The notes beneath the pieces are model-generated. The model did no database searches. It was not told where the DNA came from and was given only the letters and a program-made list of their open reading frames with translations. Shown one piece after another: positions 1-7,489 of a stretch of DNA of 64,000 nt (position 1 is the stretch's first letter; the number at the start of each line of letters is the position of its first letter). A program made the translations under genes and the position numbers. This DNA is from an uncultured Paracoccaceae bacterium (GTDB lineage: Bacteria; Pseudomonadota; Alphaproteobacteria; Rhodobacterales; Rhodobacteraceae): NCBI GenBank assembly GCA_947495295.1, contig CANLYJ010000001.1, positions 1,178,001-1,242,000 of the forward strand. The letters are read 5' to 3'.

Positions 1-812
1 AAGTCGTTCTTGGCCCATTTGGGTTTGTCCGCAAACAACGCTGACTTCTGATCGTCAGTCAGCGAAGTGGACTTGATCTCCTGCATCTGAGCTTCGGTGA
101 TCTCTTCCTCTGTCCACGACCCCCAGAACTTCTTGGGTGTGTTTGTTGTCCCGTACCTAGCATCGGTACCAGAGATCGACATCAGCACCTGAGAATAGGC
201 ATAGAGGCCCTGAATACCCTGATCTTTTTGGTTCCTGTTGTGTTGACTGATGCCCTCAAGAATCATCGATTTATCGACAGACGAAGAGTTTGGACGCTTC
301 GCCTCAATCACCACCAGTGGCAACCCGTTCACATAGCACACAACATCAGGACGATACCGTCCCAGTGCAGCAGGACGTTCGACGCTAAGTTCTTCAGTGA
401 CATGCAGCAGGTTCGCGTTGACATCATCCCAGTTGATCAACGGAACGGTGACGGATGTCTTCTGTCCGCCGACGAACTCATCCACCGTGATGCCCAACGT
501 TATCTGCTTGTAGATGGCTTCATTGGCGGCAATCAGTCCTTCGTTCAACTTCGGTGCTGAGATGGCTTTGACGACCTGCGTGATCCCGTTCTCAGACAGA
601 GGATATTGCTGACCTTTGAAGTCGAACCGATGTGCTGAAAGCCAGTCACGCAACACAGGTTCAAGGATCACAACCCGCTCCGACCCACGCATATCCATGG
701 CATCAATGGGGGAGAGGTAGGTCCACCCCGTAACCATCAGCACATGCAATGCAGGGAGCTTCGACGCTGCTTCTTCGCGGGTGTCAGGAGTGTGGTGACT
801 GGCCATGTTCAT
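1..812 (-). CDS. hsdR: Type I restriction enzyme R subunit HsdR, N-terminal part (cut by window edge)
   Basis: This is the nuclease/translocase subunit of the type I restriction-modification complex; only the first 270 codons are in the window. The visible part holds the PD-(D/E)xK nuclease core of the HSDR_N family: a D in RYRPDVVCYVNG followed by the E-A-K of LVVIEAKRP, then the conserved QHNRNQKDQGIQGLYAYSQ and FWGSW segments. The DEAD-box translocase part would lie to the left of base 1. The ATG at 810-812 overlaps the stop of the upstream dGTPase gene in an ATGA, so translation is probably coupled; a second ATG two codons later is possible. It is the last gene of the xre-hsdM-hsdS-dgt-hsdR operon. 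Confidence 0.9.
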   Translation of the reverse strand, partial: MNMASHHTPDTREEAASKLPALHVLMVTGWTYLSPIDAMDMRGSERVVILEPVLRDWLSAHRFDFKGQQYPLSENGITQVVKAISAPKLNEGLIAANEAIYKQITLGITVDEFVGGQKTSVTVPLINWDDVNANLLHVTEELSVERPAALGRYRPDVVCYVNGLPLVVIEAKRPNSSSVDKSMILEGISQHNRNQKDQGIQGLYAYSQVLMSISGTDARYGTTNTPKKFWGSWTEEEITEAQMQEIKSTSLTDDQKSALFADKPKWAKND

Positions 813-2113
813 AACCGATCAAACACAGAACCGACACGAGGTTCAAAGAGTTGTTGATACCGTTTCGTGGCATATTCGTCGGTCATGCCAGCGATGTAAT
901 CACAGACGACCCGTTCCATTGGTAGGTTCTTTGCTTTGGCAAACTCTCTTGGCATGAGCAGTCTTTCTGGGTCTGTCATGAACGTATCAAAGAGTTCGGT
1001 GACGATCTTCTGACCCTTGAACTCCAGTTGCTGAACTGGTGTCGCCTTGATGACATCGAAGTAAACGAAATCCTTCAGAACCTTGAGTTCCGCAGCAACG
1101 TCTGAGGGCAATACCGCGTTTGCTGACAATACTGGATGGCCAATTCCATTCGCATCAGGGTGCAACTCAATTGCGTTGACGAAGTACCCAACAAGGTGAC
1201 CAATCGCGGCTTTCCGCTCATGTGTGTCCTCACTGAACAACTGGGTGACAAACTCATCATAGGTGCATTTCGTTTGTTCCAAGTACCTGGCTAACTTGTC
1301 CTCAGGCATATCGGACGCGAACTGTCGTTGAGTGAAGAGCTTGAGACTTAACGCATCCTCTAGATCGTGAACCCCATAGGCAATGTCGTCAGCCAACTCC
1401 ATGATCGACGTATCAAGGGCCTTGAACTTGGTCTTCTTATGGCGATCAGAAGTTTTGGTCGAAGCAAACATATCCCACTCAGACGCTAGTTCACCTGACT
1501 TGATCCAAGCAATTGTGTCCCCTTCGGTGTCCAGATAGCACTTTGGCGGTTTGTATTCGTAAGCCTTGAAGACGGAACCAGTCACTTCTTTCGGGTAGAC
1601 CGATGCGTCATTCACTGTCTCATATGAGGCTGGATATTTGAGGACGCCCAACAGAGTACGACGGGTCAGGTTCATACCGTGGTCAGGATGATAGGGTTCA
1701 AGCTTGGCCATGATCCTAAGAGTTTGACCATTACCTTCAAAACCGCCGTGATTCGTCATGCACTTGTTGAGTGCGATCTCGCCACCATGCCCGAACGGAG
1801 GATGTCCCAGATCATGGGCTAAGCAGATTGTTCTGATGAGTGTGGGGTTGGGAAGGTGATCAAGGATGGGATCAGACTGATCAGTTTGCCTTTGCAGTTT
1901 CTTGGCGATGGCCTCACCGATTTGGCTGACCTCCATCGAATGGGTCAGACGGGTTCGGTAGAAGTCACTATCGCCGAGTCCCAGAACCTGCGTTTTTGCC
2001 TGCAACCGACGGAATGAGGCAGAATGCACAACCCGTGCATAGTCGCGTTCATAGGCTGTTCGAATGTCTTTGCCTTCTATGCCACCTTGTCGGTCTTCCC
2101 AGTAATCACTCAT
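809..2113 (-). CDS. dgt: HD-domain dGTP triphosphohydrolase (dGTPase) inside the restriction operon
   Basis: 434 residues, the normal length for the dGTPase family, which removes triphosphate from dGTP and in some bacteria lowers dNTP pools during phage infection. The HD metal site is intact: H in RLTHSMEVSQIG, the HD pair in CLAHDLGHPPFGHGGE, and the later D in ELADDIAYGVHDLEDAL. The N-terminus has the family's YARVVHSASFRRLQAKTQV stretch. A weak Shine-Dalgarno AGGA precedes ATG 2113. It lies 30 bases after hsdS and overlaps hsdR by four bases, so it is a built-in member of this type I operon. A role in defence is inferred from that position; a housekeeping role in nucleotide pool control cannot be excluded. 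Confidence 0.92.
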   Translation of the reverse strand: MSDYWEDRQGGIEGKDIRTAYERDYARVVHSASFRRLQAKTQVLGLGDSDFYRTRLTHSMEVSQIGEAIAKKLQRQTDQSDPILDHLPNPTLIRTICLAHDLGHPPFGHGGEIALNKCMTNHGGFEGNGQTLRIMAKLEPYHPDHGMNLTRRTLLGVLKYPASYETVNDASVYPKEVTGSVFKAYEYKPPKCYLDTEGDTIAWIKSGELASEWDMFASTKTSDRHKKTKFKALDTSIMELADDIAYGVHDLEDALSLKLFTQRQFASDMPEDKLARYLEQTKCTYDEFVTQLFSEDTHERKAAIGHLVGYFVNAIELHPDANGIGHPVLSANAVLPSDVAAELKVLKDFVYFDVIKATPVQQLEFKGQKIVTELFDTFMTDPERLLMPREFAKAKNLPMERVVCDYIAGMTDEYATKRYQQLFEPRVGSVFDRL

Positions 2114-2143
2114 TAAATTTCCTAAATCGGTTGGTTCAAAATT

Positions 2144-3253
2144 TTAGACAGTCACCCGCCGCTTCCCTGTCAGAAGCTGCTGCATCAGGGCTTTCTTCTC
2201 GATGCGAAGTTCGTCTGCATCTCGCTTGAAAATCTCTTCAAAGACCTCTTCGTGACCAATTGCCCGTGCAATCTTTTGCTGCTCAGGCAAACTTGGAAGA
2301 CGAATAGGGACCGACCTTAGCGTTTCCCGTGACAAGCTGGGAACACCAGACGCTTCGTTATACCTGCGCAAGTTCATAAAGCGCAGCAGGTAAAACACCC
2401 AACGCAAGCTGGTGCGATCATCCGCACTACAGAAGTAGGTGGTATCGATTGGCCAGAATGATCCTTCAACCCATTGAGGGGTGTCGATGGTTCCCTTGCG
2501 ACCGAGAACAATAGCAGGCCCACTTGTAAAGCCGTGATGGCAATACCCAGTGATCCCCCCAGTGCCGACAATTGGGATTTGCCCCTTATCGTCACGCACA
2601 TCCTTTGGGGATTTTCCATACTGGATGTCTAACACATCTCCCAAGCGTACCTCTTTCCACGGCTGGCCTTCGAACTCAGGGAAGCGGCGTTTGCCTGTGA
2701 GGAGTTGCTGCATGAGGGCGCGTTTTTGGGTGCGGGCGTTGATAAGCAGGGCCTCGGTTTTCTCAATGGCCTCATCCCACGTCGAGAGGATATCCGCTAT
2801 CTTCCGTTGTTCGGGGAGTGGGGGAAGGACACAACGGCGCTTTTCCATCGTGTCCTTTTGGGTGTGAACAAGTGCAGAGGCTCCGTGGGCGGTTGCTTCA
2901 ATCGCTGTGGTGATGTGGCGGAGGTAATGCACCAGAAAGTCTTTGCTGGTTGTTTCCTTAGGGACCACTCGCCAAGTATGATAGTTGAGGACAGCATCTG
3001 AACCACGCCAAATGTGTGGGCCAAACGAAGTGCCACGACTACCAGACCACGCGAACAGTAGTTCTCCATTTCTCACAAGTATTTTTGGGTTAAATTCCCC
3101 GCTGTAGTAGTTAAACTCATCCGAGCCGTTCAGGTTCTGAATACGAATGATCGGATAGCCTTCCGTATCCCACTCATGTGGCTTGAAACCCCTGCCATTG
3201 ATCAGTTCACAGGCATCCGACAGTCGGTGCTCCTCCCAACCCTCAGGAACCAT
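2144..3253 (-). CDS. hsdS: Type I restriction-modification specificity subunit HsdS
   Basis: HsdS reads the DNA target and joins HsdM and HsdR. The 369-residue protein has the usual two target-recognition halves, each followed by a long helix. The helices carry matching segments: LPEQRKIADILSTWDEA with KRALMQQLLTGKRRF in the middle, and LPEQQKIARAIGHEE with KKALMQQLLTGKRRV at the C-terminus. It is at the short end of the family range. I chose ATG 3253 rather than the upstream TTG 3268 because GAGGAG sits seven bases before the ATG and the protein then starts MVPEGWEEHRLSD, as related subunits do. The Shine-Dalgarno lies inside the 3' end of hsdM and the genes overlap by 11 bases. Confidence 0.92.
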   Translation of the reverse strand: MVPEGWEEHRLSDACELINGRGFKPHEWDTEGYPIIRIQNLNGSDEFNYYSGEFNPKILVRNGELLFAWSGSRGTSFGPHIWRGSDAVLNYHTWRVVPKETTSKDFLVHYLRHITTAIEATAHGASALVHTQKDTMEKRRCVLPPLPEQRKIADILSTWDEAIEKTEALLINARTQKRALMQQLLTGKRRFPEFEGQPWKEVRLGDVLDIQYGKSPKDVRDDKGQIPIVGTGGITGYCHHGFTSGPAIVLGRKGTIDTPQWVEGSFWPIDTTYFCSADDRTSLRWVFYLLRFMNLRRYNEASGVPSLSRETLRSVPIRLPSLPEQQKIARAIGHEEVFEEIFKRDADELRIEKKALMQQLLTGKRRVTV

Positions 3254-4751
3254 ACCCAAGCTCCTCAAGATAGCCAGCCATACGGCTCTCTAACTCGGCG
3301 AGATCATCCTTCAGCTTAACCCTTTCGGCCCGCACGGCCATCAGGTCGATTTCGTCCTCTTCTTCGAACGTATCAACGTATCTGGGGATGTTCAGGTTGA
3401 AGTCATTCTCCGCGATCTCATCCCGTGTGGCACGGTAGGCGTATTTGTCCGCGGTTTCACGTGTCTGGTATGTCTGCACGATCTTGTCGATGTGTGACTG
3501 GTCCAAGGCGTTCTGGTTTGTACCTGATTCAAATTCACGACTGGCGTCGATGAACATCACCGAGTCGTCCGACTTCTGTTTGCGGAACACCAATAGGGCG
3601 GCGGGAATCCCTGTCCCAAAGAACAGTTTCTCTGGCAAACCAATTACTGCATCCAGCAGGTTCTCTTCCACCAGTTTCTGACGGATTTTACCCTCACTGG
3701 AACCTCGGAACAGAACCCCATGGGGGACAACGACAACGGCACGTCCAGATTTGGGTTTCAGCGTTTCGATCATGTGCAGGATGAAAGCATAGTCGCCCTT
3801 GGTCTTGGGCGGGATGCCACGACGGAACCGTCCGAATGTATCCGCCTCTGCGGTTGCGGTTCCCCACTTGTCCAAGCTGAACGGCGGGTTGGCCACGACG
3901 ACATCGAAGTGACGCAGGGCGTCCTCTTTCACCTTCAGTTTGGGATTGCGGATGGTATCGCCCCAGAGGACTTCATGGTTTTCCTCCCCGTGCAGGAACA
4001 GGTTCATCTTGGCCAAGGCCCATGTGGAGCCGATGGATTCCTGACCATACAAAGCGTAGCGTTTGGTCCCCGTCTTGTTCCTGATCTGTCGCCCACATTT
4101 CATCAGCAACGATGCTGATCCACAGGTGGGATCACAGATGTCATCTCCTGCTTGAGGGTCCGCCAGACGGGCCATTAGGTCAGACACCTCTGGTGGTGTA
4201 TAGAACTCCCCAGCGGTCTTCCCTGCCGTCGCAGCGAAGTGTTTGATCAGGTACTCATAGGCCCCACCGATGATGTCCAACTGGCCCACACGGGATGGAC
4301 GTAGATCAAGGGCCTCTTTGGCGAAGTCTTCGAGCAAGTGACGTAGCAGGTCGTTCTTCTGTTCCTCATCCCCCAGCTTGGTGCTGTTGAAATGGATGTC
4401 CTGAAACACCTGGTCAAGCTTGTTGCCGTTGGCCTCTTGTATGGCGTGTAGTGCTTTGTCTATCCGTTCACCATTACCAGCCTCATGACGACGGTTGTAG
4501 AGGGCGTCGAAGCTTGCCTGCTTGGGTAAGACAAACGACTCCTGCTGCATCATTGCTTCAACCAGTTCAGGGCTGTCAGGGTGCTCCGCCTGGTATGTGG
4601 CTAGATGATCCTTCCAGACATCTGAGATGTATTTCAGGAACAACATCGTCAGGACGTAATCTTTATAAACCGACGGATCGACGACACCACGGAACGTGTC
4701 ACAGGCCGACCACGCAGCATTGTTAATTTCTGACTGTGTAACTGGGGTCAT
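3243..4751 (-). CDS. hsdM: Type I restriction-modification DNA adenine methyltransferase HsdM
   Basis: This subunit methylates adenine in the target and protects host DNA. The 502 residues start with the helical HsdM_N bundle (about 1-140). The catalytic N6-methyltransferase domain follows, with the AdoMet-binding motif DPTCGSASLLMKCG and the catalytic NPPF in VVVANPPFSLDKWG. The C-terminal tail (NLNIPRYVDTFEEEDEIDL, then a coiled coil) contacts HsdS. Length is typical. The ATG overlaps the stop of the XRE gene (ATGA), so the regulator and the methylase are read from one message, and HsdS follows with an 11-base overlap. Confidence 0.95.
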   Translation of the reverse strand: MTPVTQSEINNAAWSACDTFRGVVDPSVYKDYVLTMLFLKYISDVWKDHLATYQAEHPDSPELVEAMMQQESFVLPKQASFDALYNRRHEAGNGERIDKALHAIQEANGNKLDQVFQDIHFNSTKLGDEEQKNDLLRHLLEDFAKEALDLRPSRVGQLDIIGGAYEYLIKHFAATAGKTAGEFYTPPEVSDLMARLADPQAGDDICDPTCGSASLLMKCGRQIRNKTGTKRYALYGQESIGSTWALAKMNLFLHGEENHEVLWGDTIRNPKLKVKEDALRHFDVVVANPPFSLDKWGTATAEADTFGRFRRGIPPKTKGDYAFILHMIETLKPKSGRAVVVVPHGVLFRGSSEGKIRQKLVEENLLDAVIGLPEKLFFGTGIPAALLVFRKQKSDDSVMFIDASREFESGTNQNALDQSHIDKIVQTYQTRETADKYAYRATRDEIAENDFNLNIPRYVDTFEEEDEIDLMAVRAERVKLKDDLAELESRMAGYLEELGYGS

Positions 4752-5185
4752 GACTTGGTGGCCTGCTTGAAAAGGAGGGCAACGAGGCCCTGGTATTTTG
4801 ATACATCAATTGATTCGTCAGAGGGTTTTGCACCAGAACGGTTTTCCTGACGCAGCACCTCAACAACGGCTTCGCCGACCAGATGCGGAGGCGGTTTCAA
4901 ATCCAGCTTTTGGGCTTCCTCTTCGACCATAGAGACAACCTCACCAATATGTTGGTAGAGGACGGTCTGCGACTGTGTGGTTGCCTTCGTGCCGTGGAAC
5001 AGGTGGTACGGGTCCACTTGATAGATTGCTGCGATGATGAACAGGCGTTCTGCACTGATAGTATCGGTTTTGTTTTCCATCCTCCAGATTTGAACCCTGC
5101 TCACACCAAGCTTTTCTGCCGCCTCATTGACGGACAGACCTGCACGTTCTCGTGCTTCCCTGATGCGTTCGTACAGATGTTCCAA
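4748..5185 (-). CDS. XRE-family regulator heading the restriction operon
   Basis: A 145-residue DNA-binding protein. Residues about 7-62 form a Cro/CI helix-turn-helix (IREARERAGLSVNEAAEKLGVSRVQIWRMEN), followed by a C-terminal part of unknown fold. It is the first gene of the restriction operon and probably acts like a controller protein, timing methylase and nuclease expression. The only suitable start is TTG at 5183-5185; no ATG or GTG is in frame upstream, and the Shine-Dalgarno is weak. The palindrome at 5208-5224 lies just upstream of this start, which fits autoregulation. Binding to it is inferred, not shown. Confidence 0.85.
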   Translation of the reverse strand: MEHLYERIREARERAGLSVNEAAEKLGVSRVQIWRMENKTDTISAERLFIIAAIYQVDPYHLFHGTKATTQSQTVLYQHIGEVVSMVEEEAQKLDLKPPPHLVGEAVVEVLRQENRSGAKPSDESIDVSKYQGLVALLFKQATKS

Positions 5186-5207
5186 GATGGGTCTCTAAGA
5201 TCGTTAC

Positions 5208-5224
5208 GTTTCACGTTGTGAAAC
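5208..5224. promoter_or_regulatory. Operator-like palindrome upstream of the xre-hsd operon
   Basis: Perfect dyad GTTTCAC-GTT-GTGAAAC, 17 bases, ending 23 bases from the TTG start of the xre gene. The arms GTTTCA and TGAAAC with a 5-base spacer recur at 5277-5293 before the divergent Cro-like gene. It is probably the binding site of one or both regulators. Confidence 0.7.
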
Positions 5225-5274
5225 ATATCGGCAAAAAATGCAACAATCATGTAAGTTACCTATAGCGAATCATT

Positions 5275-5295
5275 ATGTTTCACTTTATGAAACAT
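5275..5295. promoter_or_regulatory. Second operator-like palindrome, overlapping the start of the Cro-like gene
   Basis: Arms ATGTTTCA (5275-5282) and TGAAACAT (5288-5295) match perfectly around the spacer CTTTA. The core arms are the same as in the dyad at 5208-5224. The right arm contains the first two bases of the start codon at 5294, so a bound protein would cover the translation start, and there is no Shine-Dalgarno before it. Confidence 0.7.
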
Positions 5296-5521
5296 GCCTA
5301 TGACCCTCAAGGAATACTTGGATCAGAACAAACTCAGCCTGAAGGCATTTGGTGACCAGTGCGGGCTTAGCGCCCCGACGGTCTTGCGAGTGCGTGATGG
5401 CCTGCACATGCCATCCCGCAGGACATTGAATGCAATCGTCAATGCCACTGGGGGCGAGGTGCAAATACAGGACATCATTAGTGTCGGTACGACGAGCAAT
5501 TCGGAGAAAGGTGATGAGTGA
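5294..5521 (+). CDS. Small Cro-like XRE regulator divergent from the restriction operon
   Basis: 75 residues, almost entirely one helix-turn-helix domain: LDQNKLSLKAFGDQCGLSAPTVLRVRDGLHMPSRRTLNAIVNATGGEVQIQDII. It is the Cro half of a divergent regulator pair with the XRE protein at 4748-5185. The ATG at 5294 lies inside an operator-like palindrome and lacks a Shine-Dalgarno, so the message may be leaderless; an alternative ATG is two codons later at 5300. Its stop overlaps the next gene by eight bases. Which operator it prefers cannot be told from sequence. Confidence 0.8.
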   Translation: MPMTLKEYLDQNKLSLKAFGDQCGLSAPTVLRVRDGLHMPSRRTLNAIVNATGGEVQIQDIISVGTTSNSEKGDE

Positions 5522-5798
5522 TGAAGCCTTGGGAGGTTGGGTCATCTTCGGTGTGATTGCAGCTGTGCTGGTCGGTGCAGGCTTCTGGATTGCTGATGGC
5601 ATACAGCGTGAGAACGTTCGGAAGTGTCTCGCACAAAGCAGCCAGAGATACGGGATTGCGCGGGGACAGGACGTTTATCTGACTGATGTTGTCGAGGTGA
5701 ATGTGCACCGATCTTATCCCGATGGTACGGCAACACGGTTCGTCAAATATCGCGTCCAAGGCTCATCGGACATTCAGTCTACGACCTGCCTTTGGTGA
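5514..5798 (+). CDS. Small one-pass membrane protein of unknown function
   Basis: 94 residues. Residues about 8-28 (GGWVIFGVIAAVLVGAGFWIA) form one membrane helix; the rest is a soluble domain with two cysteines (KCLAQSSQRYG, TTCLW). I chose ATG 5514 because GGAGAAAGG precedes it and the protein then begins MSDEALGG; the longer frame from 5430 would read across the cro gene. It overlaps the cro-like gene by eight bases and is followed directly by a lipoprotein gene, so the three form an operon. I do not recognise the family. Confidence 0.7.
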   Translation: MSDEALGGWVIFGVIAAVLVGAGFWIADGIQRENVRKCLAQSSQRYGIARGQDVYLTDVVEVNVHRSYPDGTATRFVKYRVQGSSDIQSTTCLW

Positions 5799-5848
5799 TC
5801 AGCGTCAAAAGTTCAATTCACAGAATAACGCAAACCAACGAATGGCAA

Positions 5849-6661
5849 ATGAGATCAACAACCGCAATTCTGATATCGATTGCTTGCTTCGCCGCAGGTT
5901 GCTCGACACCATCCGTTAGCGATCAACGAGCGACAAGCATCCTCAACAATACCCGTGTGGAAGCTGGACTGTCTCATGGTCAGCCATACCAATTCTCGCT
6001 GGTGCAAGACATTACCAGACGCGGTGAACAAGCTCAGCGGTTCGAGATTCGACATGGTGACTGTGGTAAGGTCACTGGCTGGAGTGATTGCGCCAATGAC
6101 CGTGGCCGCGTGGAACGGAAAGAAGGACCCAAGAACACGTTCTCCCACCCCAACCAAGGGGTGTGGCTGGGGTATTCACTGTTCATCCCAGAGGACTTCC
6201 CAAGCATTAGTCCTGCGTCTACGCATTTGTCGCAAACCAAGGTCGAAGGTGAAGGTCGTCCGATCTGGGAGATCGTTTTCAACAGGAATGGTGTCGTGCG
6301 CTTCTCTGACGAAGCGGAGTGTGCTTTGGGGCCACTGGTGCGTTGGCAGGGCGTCTGGAACGATATTACGATCTATGTCCACTACGGTGACAGCGGACAG
6401 GACACGTACTTCCAGCTTTACCGAAATGGAACGTTGCTCTGCGACCGATCACGACCTGTAATGCATCAAACCATGTGGGGTCGCGATCAGCAGATCGGGA
6501 TGAAGTACGGCATCTATCAGGTGTTCCGCAGCCGATACACCAGTCGCAACGGTAGTCTGCCGACGCAGGTCGTCTACTATGACGAGATGCTTGCTGGAAC
6601 CCGTCGTGAGGACGTTGATGTCAGGATGCGGGACGCTGCTGGTTTGCCACCAGTCGATTGA
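5849..6661 (+). CDS. Lipoprotein resembling heparin-lyase-like polysaccharide lyases
   Basis: About 270 residues. The N-terminus is a lipoprotein signal (MRSTTAILISIACFAAGC, lipobox FAAGC), so I start it at ATG 5849 rather than at TTG 5792, which overlaps the previous gene. The body has features of the Polysacc_lyase (heparin lyase I-like) jelly roll: GVWLGYSLFIPEDFPS early, a WEIVF strand, then RWQGVWNDITIYVHYG and YFQLYRNGTLLCD. If so it would bind or cleave an acidic polysaccharide at the cell surface. It closes the cro-membrane protein-lipoprotein operon beside the restriction system. The family assignment is from remembered motifs and is only moderately sure. Confidence 0.65.
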   Translation: MRSTTAILISIACFAAGCSTPSVSDQRATSILNNTRVEAGLSHGQPYQFSLVQDITRRGEQAQRFEIRHGDCGKVTGWSDCANDRGRVERKEGPKNTFSHPNQGVWLGYSLFIPEDFPSISPASTHLSQTKVEGEGRPIWEIVFNRNGVVRFSDEAECALGPLVRWQGVWNDITIYVHYGDSGQDTYFQLYRNGTLLCDRSRPVMHQTMWGRDQQIGMKYGIYQVFRSRYTSRNGSLPTQVVYYDEMLAGTRREDVDVRMRDAAGLPPVD

Positions 6662-6721
6662 GAATCAATAAGGCCACTGCATTGTTTATGCCGACACCAA
6701 GCCTAGAAAGTTTGCCCCACC

Positions 6722-7273
6722 TTGATTGACGGGTATTCAGCCCTCATCTCCTCGTCAGAGAAACAGACCATTTTAGAACGTCTATATGCCCGACAGGCCA
6801 TCCGTCGTGAGGTTGGCGTCAAACCAATCCGCATCAGGGAAGTCTATCATCGAAAGGTCCAGAAGATGACTGAAGACCGATTCGACGCACTGATGGAACC
6901 ATACATCGATGCGGTGTTTTCGCAGATTAACTGGCCTGACAGCTTCACTGGTCGGCTGTTACTGGCTGTTAAGAAGTACCGCGAATGCTCCACCCAATGC
7001 GAGATTGACACGGGTCATGCCAACCCCCGCACACGCCCACCCGACATGCTCAAGTTCATCGAACGATATGCGGGACCCGCTGACTTAACTCTCAAGCCGC
7101 TTCGGCTATCGTTGCGGTCTGGGGTCGGATTGCAACGTCGTGGCCGTCCGACAGGTAGTCAGCCCAAAGCAGTTCAATTGCATCATCGATCAAACTACCA
7201 AATGTCAGACGAGAGTAAGCCTGCAAGGCGTCCAAGCGGCTACGGGTGTCAACAGAAATGGATCGTACTGTAA
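6722..7273 (+). pseudogene. Hypothetical open frame, probably broken at its 3' half
   Basis: The frame starts with TTG and no clear Shine-Dalgarno. The first about 120 residues look protein-like (SSEKQTILERLYARQAIRREV, MTEDRFDALMEPYIDAVFSQ). The last 60 residues are basic, low in structure, and lie exactly antisense to the well-supported ribbon-helix-helix gene at 7092-7295. The likely explanation is a remnant whose true 3' end was lost or shifted near 7090. I do not recognise a family. Confidence 0.35.
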
Positions 7274-7295
7274 TGTCTTGAGTATGTGTTTTCAT
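7092..7295 (-). CDS. Small ribbon-helix-helix-like DNA-binding protein
   Basis: 67 residues starting MKTHTQDITVRSISVDTRSR. The pattern of a short basic strand (TVRSISV) followed by two helices (TRSRLDALQAYSR, TFGSLIDDAIELLWADYL) is that of MetJ/Arc-type regulators and antitoxins. The ATG at 7295 is preceded by a strong AGGAGGAG at good distance, which rules out the longer 118-residue frame from 7448. It stands alone on the minus strand in the island, and no toxin partner is visible next to it. It may regulate element transfer or its own neighbourhood. Confidence 0.7.
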   Translation of the reverse strand: MKTHTQDITVRSISVDTRSRLDALQAYSRLTFGSLIDDAIELLWADYLSDGHDVAIRPQTATIAEAA

Positions 7296-7419
7296 GATCG
7301 TTCTCCTCCTAGTATTTACCTTTGTTGCTACGCTTTTGATCACCAGTTGTAGCACCACAGGGTTCAGCCAGATGCTCAACGTCCAACGCTGCGAGAAAAA
7401 TTCACTAAGTATGTTCTGA
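7294..7419 (+). CDS. Possible 41-residue lipoprotein, antisense to the RHH leader
   Basis: An ATG at 7294 opens a 41-codon frame with a hydrophobic N-terminus and a good lipobox (VATLLITSC). It overlaps the start codon of the ribbon-helix-helix gene in a CATG. No convincing Shine-Dalgarno precedes it, and the hydrophobic run is partly the complement of the RHH gene's purine-rich ribosome site, so chance is a real alternative. Confidence 0.22.
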   Translation: MIVLLLVFTFVATLLITSCSTTGFSQMLNVQRCEKNSLSMF

Positions 7420-7489
7420 AGCGCAATGTTTAGCAGTCGTCCTACCAATGACTTCGGCTTGCATGGCTTCGGGAACAGGAGTGAGCGAC

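Noticed and set aside
3254..3268. TTG 3268 as the start of hsdS
   Set aside because: The GAGGAG within these bases is the ribosome site for ATG 3253, which gives the family-like N-terminus.
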